A DNA stretch of 7,755 nt from Kiloniellaceae bacterium (GTDB lineage Bacteria; Pseudomonadota; Alphaproteobacteria; Kiloniellales; Kiloniellaceae). Numbering within the stretch: the first letter of the stretch is position 1; every line of letters starts with the position of its first letter. The notes below the pieces were generated by a model, which was given only the letters and a program-made list of their open reading frames with translations, was not told where the DNA came from and searched no databases. The stretch lies in contig JANQKX010000080.1 in the NCBI GenBank assembly GCA_028280915.1, forward strand, positions 1 to 7,755, read 5' to 3'. Position numbers and translations under genes: made by a program. Of this stretch, positions 1 through 5,275 are shown piece by piece.

Positions 1-144
1 AGCGGCTGCCAGCCCACGGTAAAGGTGGAAACGCCGCAAGAGCCCATTACCATCAATTTGAACATCAAGCTGGACGCCGACGTGCGCTTGAAACTGGAAG
101 AAGAAGCCGAAGAAGAGATCAATGCCAATCCGGATATTTTTTAG
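1..144 (+). CDS. ynbE: YnbE family outer-membrane lipoprotein (3' part)
   Basis: The frame is open from base 1 and gives 47 residues before a TAG stop. It starts Ser-Gly-Cys, which fits the end of a lipobox, so Cys3 should be the lipidated residue. The Gln after it favours outer-membrane retention. The core PQEPITINLNIKLDADVRLKLEEE matches, from memory, the small YnbE family: an EPITIN-type strand followed by an acidic helix. Only the roughly 13-17 residue signal segment is missing, cut off by the window edge. In E. coli, YnbE works with the AsmA-like protein YdbH as a bridge between inner and outer membrane, functionally redundant with YhdP and TamB in phospholipid movement to the outer membrane. 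The ydbL gene follows, so ydbH is expected just upstream. The family call rests on motif recognition plus neighbour order. The gap to ydbL is 96 bp, longer than typical for a tight operon. Confidence 0.85.
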   Translation, partial: SGCQPTVKVETPQEPITINLNIKLDADVRLKLEEEAEEEINANPDIF

Positions 145-150
145 CCTTTC

Positions 151-204
151 CGGGCTTTTCCAGATGCCCCATTTCTTAGCCATCGATTGCCCGAAGAAAG
201 CCCG
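151..204 (+). other. Possible long-range mRNA stem between ynbE and ydbL
   Basis: CGGGCTTT at 151-158 is exactly complementary to AAAGCCCG at 197-204, with a 38-base loop. No T tract follows, so it is not a standard terminator. It could protect or attenuate the mRNA between the two genes, or it may be chance. Confidence 0.2.
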
Positions 205-240
205 TCCAGCCTCAACCGATCCCGTGGCAAGGAGACGAAC

Positions 241-576
241 ATGACCCTCTGGCGCACCCTTTTGACTTCAATTGGGGCCGGGCTGATGGCCCTCATGCTG
301 AACTTGCCCCCCGCCATGGCGGACCAGCTCGATGATCTGCGCGCCTCGGGCGCCATCGGCGAAGGCTATGACGGATTTGCCGTCGCGCGGGATCCCAGCG
401 TCGCCGGCCAGGTTGACAAGATAAACAAGCGGCGCGAGCAGATATACGAAAAGCAGGCCAAGGAACAGGACGTGCCGGTTTCAGCGGTCGGCCAGATTTT
501 CGCCAAGAAAATCGTCAACCGGGCCCCGGATGGTACCTGGTTCCTCAAGCAAAACGGCCAGTGGACCCAAAAGTAA
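241..576 (+). CDS. ydbL: YdbL family (DUF1318) periplasmic protein
   Basis: This gene encodes 111 residues. A Sec signal peptide covers about residues 1-26, with a hydrophobic core and likely cleavage after the Ala-Met-Ala before DQLDD. The mature part has the DUF1318 pattern: a short helix with a GxIGEGYDGF turn, a VDKINKRREQIY helix, and a C-terminal APDGTWFLKQNGQW segment close to the GINGKWLRK ending of E. coli YdbL. The ATG at 241 is preferred over an in-frame TTG at 187 because AAGGAG lies at 229-234, six bases upstream, and because the signal peptide begins there. YdbL is encoded with ydbH and ynbE and is thought to assist the YdbH-YnbE intermembrane bridge in the periplasm; its biochemical activity is not settled. 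It converges with the hydrolase gene across only 31 bp, and no clear terminator hairpin lies between them. Confidence 0.9.
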   Translation: MTLWRTLLTSIGAGLMALMLNLPPAMADQLDDLRASGAIGEGYDGFAVARDPSVAGQVDKINKRREQIYEKQAKEQDVPVSAVGQIFAKKIVNRAPDGTWFLKQNGQWTQK

Positions 577-607
577 GTGACTTAAAACCCAAGGGATTGC
601 CGGCAGC

Positions 608-1465
608 TCAAGGCATGGCCTGAGATTTTTCCGCCGACGGCTTTTTGGCACCCTCCCCGGTTTCCTCATCGATGAACCGCACCACACGGTCGAAGACCTG
701 GGGATGGCTAAAGAGGTCACTGTGCTGGCCATCATCAATGTAGAGCGCCTCCTTGGGGGAGACGGCGGCGTCGAACAGGCGCCGCCCGAAGCGTTGCGGC
801 ACCACCGCGTCCTTGCCGCCGTGCACCACTAAAAGCGGTGCATCGATATCGGCGATGCGCGCCTTGGAATCCCACTTGTCGAGCAAAAGCCAGCGCGCCG
901 GCAGATACCAATAGTGGGCCTGGGCCACATCGGCGATGGAGGACATGGGCGCTTCCAAAACCACCGCGGCAACGGGCCGCTCGGCGGCGATTTGAACCGC
1001 AACCGCGCTGCCCAGGGATTCCCCCAGGATCACGATCCGGTCATCGCTGATCCCTTGTTCTTCCAGCCACGCCATCACCGAGCGGGCGTCGGCGGTAAGG
1101 CCTTCCTGGGAAGGTTTGCCCGGATTGCCGCCATAGCCCCGATAGCCCACGAAAAGAACACCGAAATCCGTCGTGTCGAGCAGTTGCCGGTGCTTGTCGA
1201 CCCGGTCCCCGATGTGCCCCGCGTTGCCGTGGAACATGACCACCACCGGCTGACGGTCGGCTTGGGGCCCCCGCGGCGGCCGATACCAATGGGTCAGGGT
1301 CACATCCGCCTCGGGGCTGGTCGTGACAGCGGCGATATCCTGGCGGCCATAACTGGCCAGGTCGGGGCGGTCCCGCCCGGCCGGATAAAGCAAGCTGCGC
1401 TGCATGAAGAACATGAACGCGCACAGCAACACGTAGGCAAAGAAAAGCCATACAATCCACGACAT
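608..1465 (-). CDS. Membrane-anchored alpha/beta hydrolase (Bem46/ABHD13-like)
   Basis: The 285-residue product begins with one hydrophobic segment (about residues 3-21) that looks like an uncleaved membrane anchor. An alpha/beta-hydrolase fold follows: the oxyanion-region HGNAG at 79-83, the nucleophile elbow GESLG with Ser150, the acid Asp219 in HGGKDAVV, and His248 in DGQHSD. The order and spacing fit the Bem46/ABHD13/ABHD17 group (COG1073), a class of serine hydrolases whose bacterial substrates are mostly unknown; esterase, lipase or deacylase activity is possible. I chose the ATG at 1465 because AGAGGAG lies at 1473-1479, seven bases upstream. A start at 1498 would add 11 residues, and its purine-rich stretch sits too close to the ATG. 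The last 20 residues are polar and probably disordered. It is transcribed away from frmA and toward ydbL, with no visible operon partner. Confidence 0.87.
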   Translation of the reverse strand: MSWIVWLFFAYVLLCAFMFFMQRSLLYPAGRDRPDLASYGRQDIAAVTTSPEADVTLTHWYRPPRGPQADRQPVVVMFHGNAGHIGDRVDKHRQLLDTTDFGVLFVGYRGYGGNPGKPSQEGLTADARSVMAWLEEQGISDDRIVILGESLGSAVAVQIAAERPVAAVVLEAPMSSIADVAQAHYWYLPARWLLLDKWDSKARIADIDAPLLVVHGGKDAVVPQRFGRRLFDAAVSPKEALYIDDGQHSDLFSHPQVFDRVVRFIDEETGEGAKKPSAEKSQAMP

Positions 1466-1543
1466 CAAGGGGCTCCTCTTCACCGCTAAACCATTCACCT
1501 CACGTTCTTTCTACGCCGAACCTTCGCCCAACGCCTGCTTGCT

Positions 1544-1572
1544 GAGATATGTCGCCAAAGCGACAGGGTCAA
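1544..1572 (-). promoter_or_regulatory. Candidate sigma70-type promoter for the hydrolase gene
   Basis: Read on the minus strand, TTGACC (1572-1567, five of six matches to TTGACA) is followed after exactly 17 bases by TATCTC (1549-1544, three of six matches to TATAAT). Transcription would begin near 1537, leaving about 70 untranslated bases. The spacer holds the dyad GTCGC-CAAA-GCGAC (1551-1564), placed where a repressor could act. The weak -10 box keeps this tentative. Confidence 0.3.
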
Positions 1573-1721
1573 CAATCAAACCGTCGGGCAAAATCAGCTT
1601 TCACATCAGTGGACCCAATAAGGTCACAGACACATTGATATCGCTTGAAAATCCGTCCATTTTTCTCAAACGCCCTTGCCTTCACCTTAAGAGGCTGGAA
1701 GGATGTGCGCCAATTAAGTCG

Positions 1722-1740
1722 CCGATGGGATTTTCATCGG
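1722..1740 (+). promoter_or_regulatory. Hairpin in the frmA leader
   Basis: CCGATG (1722-1727) and CATCGG (1735-1740) are perfectly complementary around a seven-base loop, ending 31 bases before the frmA ATG. This could be an operator dyad or an mRNA stem near the translation start. No FrmR-type or other regulator gene is adjacent. The 1466-1771 gap otherwise contains no gene I can support and no convincing plus-strand -35/-10 pair. Confidence 0.3.
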
Positions 1741-1771
1741 GAGGTCAATTCATAACCGGGGGAAGCACGCC

Positions 1772-2881
1772 ATGGATGTTCGAGCCGCCGTCGCTTTTGA
1801 AGCGGGTAAACCGCTGTCCATCGAAACCGTCCAGCTTGAGGGACCGAAAGAAGGTGAAGTCCTGGTGGAAGTAAAGGCCACCGGCCTCTGCCACACGGAT
1901 GAGTTCACCAAGTCCGGCGCCGATCCGGAGGGTATTTTCCCCGCCATCCTGGGCCATGAAGGGGCCGGGGTCGTGGTGGACACCGGCCCGGGCGTCACCT
2001 CGGTTAAAAAGGGCGACCACGTCATTCCCCTTTACACCCCCGAATGCCGTCAATGCGACTATTGCACCAGCGGCCGCACCAACCTGTGCCAGGCCATCCG
2101 GGTGACCCAGGGCCAAGGGCTGATGCCCGACGGGACCAGCCGCTTCTCCCTCAATGGAGAGAAGGTTTTCCACTACATGGGCTGCTCTACCTTCGCCAAT
2201 TTCACCGTGCTGCCGGAAATTGCCGTGGCCAAGGTGCGCGAAGACGCGCCCTTCGACAAAATCTGCTACATCGGCTGCGGCGTCACCACCGGGGTCGGCG
2301 CGGTGATCAACACCGCCAAGGTCCAGCCCGGCGACAATGTGGTTGTCTTCGGCCTGGGCGGCATCGGCCTCAACGTGATCCAGGGTGCCCGTCTGGTCGG
2401 CGCCGACATGATCGTCGGCGTGGACATCAACCCGGCCCGCAAGGAAATCGCCGAACAGTTCGGCATGACCCACTTCGTCAATCCCAAGGAAGTGGAAGGG
2501 GATGTGGTGCCTTATCTGGTGGACCTCACCAAAGGCGGAGCCGACCATTCCTTCGAGTGCATCGGCAACGTGACCACCATGCGCCAGGCCCTGGAGTGCT
2601 GCCACAAGGGTTGGGGCGAATCCACCATCATCGGCGTGGCCGGCGCGGGCCAGGAAATCGCCACCCGGCCCTTCCAGCTGGTGACCGGCCGGGTTTGGCG
2701 CGGCACCGCCTTCGGCGGTGCCCGGGGCCGCACGGACGTGCCCAAAATCGTCGACTGGTACATGGAAAACAAAATCAACATCGACGATTTGATCACCCAC
2801 ACCATGCCCTTGGAAGACATCAACAAGGGCTTCGATCTGATGCATTCTGGCGAATCGATCCGCGGCGTGGTGGTCTATTAG
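1772..2881 (+). CDS. frmA: S-(hydroxymethyl)glutathione dehydrogenase / class III alcohol dehydrogenase
   Basis: This 369-residue zinc-dependent medium-chain dehydrogenase oxidises S-hydroxymethylglutathione (formaldehyde plus glutathione) to S-formylglutathione with NAD+ in the cytosol. It can also reduce S-nitrosoglutathione. Visible features are the catalytic zinc ligands Cys40, His62 (with Glu63) and Cys169, the structural zinc Cys92, Cys95, Cys98 and Cys106, and the Rossmann glycine motif GLGGIG near 194-199. Class III markers include Arg110 in CQAIRVTQG, equivalent to human ADH5 Arg115, which contacts the glutathione carboxylate, and the acidic pair Asp51/Glu53 in GADPEG. The long block FECIGN and ATRPFQLVTGR are near-invariant in this class. 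Length is normal for the family. The ATG follows a GGGGGAAG ribosome site at about 1758-1764. The gene is followed after 40 bp by fghA in the same direction, which confirms the pathway. Identification is essentially certain; the symbol adhC is also used. Confidence 0.98.
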   Translation: MDVRAAVAFEAGKPLSIETVQLEGPKEGEVLVEVKATGLCHTDEFTKSGADPEGIFPAILGHEGAGVVVDTGPGVTSVKKGDHVIPLYTPECRQCDYCTSGRTNLCQAIRVTQGQGLMPDGTSRFSLNGEKVFHYMGCSTFANFTVLPEIAVAKVREDAPFDKICYIGCGVTTGVGAVINTAKVQPGDNVVVFGLGGIGLNVIQGARLVGADMIVGVDINPARKEIAEQFGMTHFVNPKEVEGDVVPYLVDLTKGGADHSFECIGNVTTMRQALECCHKGWGESTIIGVAGAGQEIATRPFQLVTGRVWRGTAFGGARGRTDVPKIVDWYMENKINIDDLITHTMPLEDINKGFDLMHSGESIRGVVVY

Positions 2882-2921
2882 GACCAGATCGGATGTTCCC
2901 GGCGGAGAGGACGGAGCCAAG

Positions 2922-3773
2922 ATGACCGAGTTGACGGTGGTGAGCCAACAGCGCTGCTTTGGCGGCACCCAGGGGTTTTACAGCCACTCATCCGAGCTGT
3001 GCGGCGGCGATATGAAATTCGCCGTCTTCCAGCCGCCCCAGGCAGCCGCCGGCCAGCCCGTGCCGGTGGTGACCTACTTGTCGGGTTTGACCTGCACCGA
3101 GGAGAACTTCGTGGTCAAGGCCGGCGCCCAGCGCCTTGCCGCCGAGCTGGGGCTCATGGTGGTGGCGCCCGATACCTCGCCGCGGGGCACGGATTATCCC
3201 GGCGAGCACGAGTCTTACGATTTTGGCAGCGCCGCCGGGTTTTACCTGGATGCCACGCAAGAGCCCTGGTGCCAGACCTACCAGATGTACAGCTATATCA
3301 CCCAGGAACTGCCCAAGGTTCTGGCCGAACACTTTCCCGCGGATATGGACCGGCAAGGGATCACGGGACACTCCATGGGCGGGCATGGCGCCCTGACCAT
3401 CCATCTCAAAAATCCGCAGACCTACAAGAGCGTCTCCGCCTTCGCGCCGATCTGCGCGCCCATGCAGTGCCCCTGGGGGCAAAAGGCGCTTGAAGGCTAT
3501 CTGGGCGCCGATCAGTCCGCCTGGCAAGACTACGATGCCTGTGCCCTTCTAAAAAGCGGGCGGGTATCGGATGCCCTCATCCTGGTGGATCAAGGGGGCG
3601 CGGACGGCTTTTTGGCCGAGCAGCTGAAGCCCGAGTTGTTGACAGACGCCTGTCAGTCAGCCGGACAAAAACTGAAACTGCGGGTGCAGCCCGACTACGA
3701 CCACAGCTACTATTTCATCGCCACCTTCGTAGACGACCATCTGCGCCACCATGCCAAGGCGCTGGCCGGCTGA
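2922..3773 (+). CDS. fghA: S-formylglutathione hydrolase
   Basis: This 283-residue serine hydrolase of the esterase D family cleaves S-formylglutathione to formate and glutathione, the second step after FrmA. The catalytic triad is Ser151 in GHSMGGHGA, Asp228 in DQGGADGF and His261 in DYDHSYYFI. Other family signatures are YLSGLTCTEENF (52-63, with the conserved Cys58), the APDTSPRG block (82-89) and GFYLDATQEPW (106-116). Length is typical of the family, and no signal peptide is present, as expected for a cytosolic enzyme. GGAG at 2913-2916 lies five bases before the ATG. The 40-bp gap to frmA shows no terminator, so the two genes are probably co-transcribed. No glutathione-dependent formaldehyde-activating enzyme (Gfa) and no formate dehydrogenase lies in the window. 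The alternative names frmB and ESD refer to the same family. Confidence 0.98.
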   Translation: MTELTVVSQQRCFGGTQGFYSHSSELCGGDMKFAVFQPPQAAAGQPVPVVTYLSGLTCTEENFVVKAGAQRLAAELGLMVVAPDTSPRGTDYPGEHESYDFGSAAGFYLDATQEPWCQTYQMYSYITQELPKVLAEHFPADMDRQGITGHSMGGHGALTIHLKNPQTYKSVSAFAPICAPMQCPWGQKALEGYLGADQSAWQDYDACALLKSGRVSDALILVDQGGADGFLAEQLKPELLTDACQSAGQKLKLRVQPDYDHSYYFIATFVDDHLRHHAKALAG

Positions 3774-3786
3774 GGCCCCGCCAGCG
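3760..3786 (+). terminator. Hairpin spanning the fghA stop codon, possible terminator
   Basis: CGCTGGC (3760-3766) pairs perfectly with GCCAGCG (3780-3786). An inner GGC/GCC pair (3768-3770 with 3775-3777) closes a TGAG loop. The TGA stop at 3771-3773 sits inside the structure. No T run follows, so this is not a classical intrinsic terminator. It may still mark the 3' end of the frmA-fghA transcript between two convergent genes. Confidence 0.35.
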
Positions 3787-3835
3787 GTTCGGATGTTCGG
3801 CGTTTCGGATGGTCGGGCGGTCCGGGTATTCGGCG
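3787..3835. repeat. Three imperfect tandem copies of a 16-17 bp unit
   Basis: The copies are GTTCGGATGTTCGGCG (3787-3802), TTTCGGATGGTCGGGCG (3803-3819) and GTCCGGGTATTCGGCG (3820-3835). Each contains two TCGG-like cores. The array fills most of the gap between the convergent fghA and binding-protein genes and codes for nothing recognisable. Confidence 0.6.
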
Positions 3836-3848
3836 GCTCGGGAAACGC

Positions 3849-4625
3849 CTATTGAGCCGGCAAAAAATTGTTTTTGGTGTATTTCTGAAGAATCGACGCG
3901 TAGGTCCCGTCCGCTTTCAACGCCGCCAAGGCGGCGTTCGCTTTTTGCAAAATCTCTTGGTGATCGGGTCGTGCGCGGCTCATGACAAAAAAGATGTTGG
4001 CCACGATGAATGCCTCTTCGGAAAAGGCAAACTCGTCTTGCTCGTTGGGGAAATTCTGCGCCACCAGATAGCGGCCGATGAACTCGTTCACTGGAAATAC
4101 ATCCACCCGGCCGTCCTTGACCATGCGAATGCCGGCGATATCATCGGCGACCTCTGTTTTCATCGGCAGGTCCAAGCTGTCAAACTGATCGCCATAGCTA
4201 TAGCCCCGCACCACCGCGAACCGCATCTGGTGAAGTTTTTCGAGATCTTGCCAATCGATCTCCGCGCCCCGCCGGATCAGATACTTCCCCGGAATTTGCA
4301 CCACCGGATCCGAATACGCGAAATCCTCGTTCCGTTTGTCCGTATAGCTGATACCGATCAAGCCATCGAATTCGCCCCTCTTGACCATTTCCATGGATCT
4401 TTTCCAGGGAATGGTGGAAATGCGCATGTCATAGCCGGCCCGCTCCATGGTCTTGCGGACCAGCTCGACAAGCAGGCCGCCGTGCTCGTCCTCAGCCATA
4501 ATGAGCGGCGGCCATTCCGACACCACGAATGACAGTTCTTCGGCGGCCTGTATCGTCTTCGAGGGAAAAACAAGAACCAGGTTAAGACAGACTGACAAAA
4601 GGAAAAATTTCACCATCTTTTCCAT
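3849..4625 (-). CDS. Orphan periplasmic solute-binding protein, family 3 (SBP_bac_3)
   Basis: From the ATG at 4625 the product has 258 residues. A signal peptide covers about 1-27 (MVKFF, a hydrophobic core, then TIQA-AEE). The mature protein follows the family 3 pattern used for polar amino acids: an N-terminal strand FVVSEWPPLI, GGLLVELVRKTMERAGYD, IPWKRSMEMVKRGEFDGLIG, the FAYSDPVV strand, the second-lobe LEKLHQMRFAVVRGYSYG, and a final KADGTYASILQKY helix. The frame extends up to 4676, but the added 17 residues are Cys/Trp-rich and precede the natural signal peptide, so I reject that start. No strong ribosome site is visible before 4625; the in-frame ATG at 4616 is also possible. There is no permease or ATPase gene nearby, so it may be part of a dispersed transporter or a ligand-presenting partner for a sensor. 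The ligand cannot be read from the sequence. Confidence 0.88.
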   Translation of the reverse strand: MEKMVKFFLLSVCLNLVLVFPSKTIQAAEELSFVVSEWPPLIMAEDEHGGLLVELVRKTMERAGYDMRISTIPWKRSMEMVKRGEFDGLIGISYTDKRNEDFAYSDPVVQIPGKYLIRRGAEIDWQDLEKLHQMRFAVVRGYSYGDQFDSLDLPMKTEVADDIAGIRMVKDGRVDVFPVNEFIGRYLVAQNFPNEQDEFAFSEEAFIVANIFFVMSRARPDHQEILQKANAALAALKADGTYASILQKYTKNNFLPAQ

Positions 4626-4670
4626 GGGTTTGGAATGACCTAACCATTCATGCCAACAGCAGGGACAACA

Positions 4671-4748
4671 CCCCATCGGGGCCGCCTTTCAAGACTTGCG
4701 GCCCCGGATACACCTCCGGGGCGCGTGAAAAGCAACCCTTAGGGGCCG
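4671..4748 (-). promoter_or_regulatory. Cluster of mutually exclusive GC-rich hairpins upstream of the binding-protein gene
   Basis: Four overlapping pairings are visible. CCCC (4671-4674) pairs with GGGG (4678-4681). CGGGGCCGC (4677-4685) pairs with GCGGCCCCG (4698-4706). GCCCCGGA (4701-4708) pairs with TCCGGGGC (4715-4722). CGGCCCC (4699-4705) can also pair with GGGGCCG (4742-4748). The central CCCC arm therefore has several competing partners. The block ends 46 bases before the chosen start codon. It could be a leader RNA switch, a REP-like intergenic palindrome or a protein target. No U tract follows on either strand, so a simple terminator is unlikely. The minus strand is assigned because of the downstream gene; the pairing itself is strand-symmetric. 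Confidence 0.45.
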
Positions 4749-4866
4749 TTATCCATGTCTGTTGTTATTACGACCGGACTTAAAATGTCCCTGATCCAGC
4801 CAAGAATAGCAATCAGTATTTCCATATACTTGAAATTTATTCTCAATTCAGGTTACTGCACTATGG

Positions 4867-4876
4867 TTTCATGAAA
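4867..4876. promoter_or_regulatory. Perfect 10-bp palindrome, possible operator
   Basis: TTTCATGAAA is a perfect palindrome inside the AT-rich divergent promoter region. It could be a dimeric regulator site, but there is only one copy and no known regulator is matched. Confidence 0.2.
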
Positions 4877-5275
4877 AGCTTGATTATTTTCTTCTTATTT
4901 CGCTCCGATAAATGAGATCTAAGGTAAACCAAACCATTCAATTAATTTTATTTTTGGAAGGTAAATTTTTTTGTTAATTTTGTTGCTCCCGAAGGGGATG
5001 GGAGAATCGGTTTTGGACGTCTCGCACGGCAGACCGGGCCCACCAGAAAGCTCTGGTCAGAATCCGGAAAACCGGGAAAAGTGCGCCGTCAATCATTTTG
5101 GGAGTACCTCACGAAAATGGGAGCTGGACCATGACCTACCTTCCGGCGGCCCGATGGCGGTCGTAACCCAACAAACTTGCCCCTTTGGTTGGCTTTACCC
5201 CTGGTATGGGCATCGCCAAAAGGTTTGCTTGCCCCTGGCCGGTGGTCCCGATAGCGTGGTCTATGCCGGAGGGGC

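Larger units (their letters stand above)
4626..5275. other. 650-bp divergent intergenic region without a recognisable gene
   Basis: It separates the binding-protein gene from the kinase gene. From the binding-protein side it holds the hairpin cluster, then an AT-rich island (about 4750-4985) unlike the GC-rich surroundings, then a GC-rich leader (about 4985-5275). The island contains TATACT at 4825-4830, a good -10 sequence for plus-strand transcription but without a clear -35 partner, and the perfect ten-base palindrome TTTCATGAAA at 4867-4876. In the leader, the small stem CCAGA-AAGC-TCTGG lies at 5043-5056. An open frame from a TTG at 4971 runs to 5279 and overlaps the kinase start, but its product resembles nothing I know. 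Confidence 0.6.

Noticed and set aside
914..1489. 191-residue plus-strand frame opposite the hydrolase
   Set aside because: The minus-strand frame has an intact catalytic triad, an anchor and a good ribosome site. The plus frame has low-complexity content and no motif.
1539..1874. 111-residue plus-strand frame running into frmA
   Set aside because: It starts at TTG without a ribosome site, overlaps the start of frmA in another frame, and resembles no known protein.
2044..2925. 293-residue plus-strand frame inside frmA
   Set aside because: It is an alternative frame of frmA, very rich in Arg/Gly/His, with no recognisable domain.
1745..2968. 407-residue minus-strand open frame opposite frmA
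   Set aside because: It is antisense to a certain gene. Its His/Ala/Gly/Asp-rich product is typical of a shadow frame in GC-rich DNA, and no domain is visible.
3852..4532. 226-residue plus-strand frame opposite the binding protein
   Set aside because: It is a shadow of the binding-protein gene, whose signal peptide and family pattern are clear on the minus strand.
4626..4676. Longer start for the binding protein at 4676
   Set aside because: The added residues are Cys/Trp-rich, would bury the signal peptide, and fall in the hairpin block.
4671..4722. Intrinsic terminator or tRNA at the GC-rich hairpins
   Set aside because: There is no T tract on either strand, and no cloverleaf or T-loop sequence.
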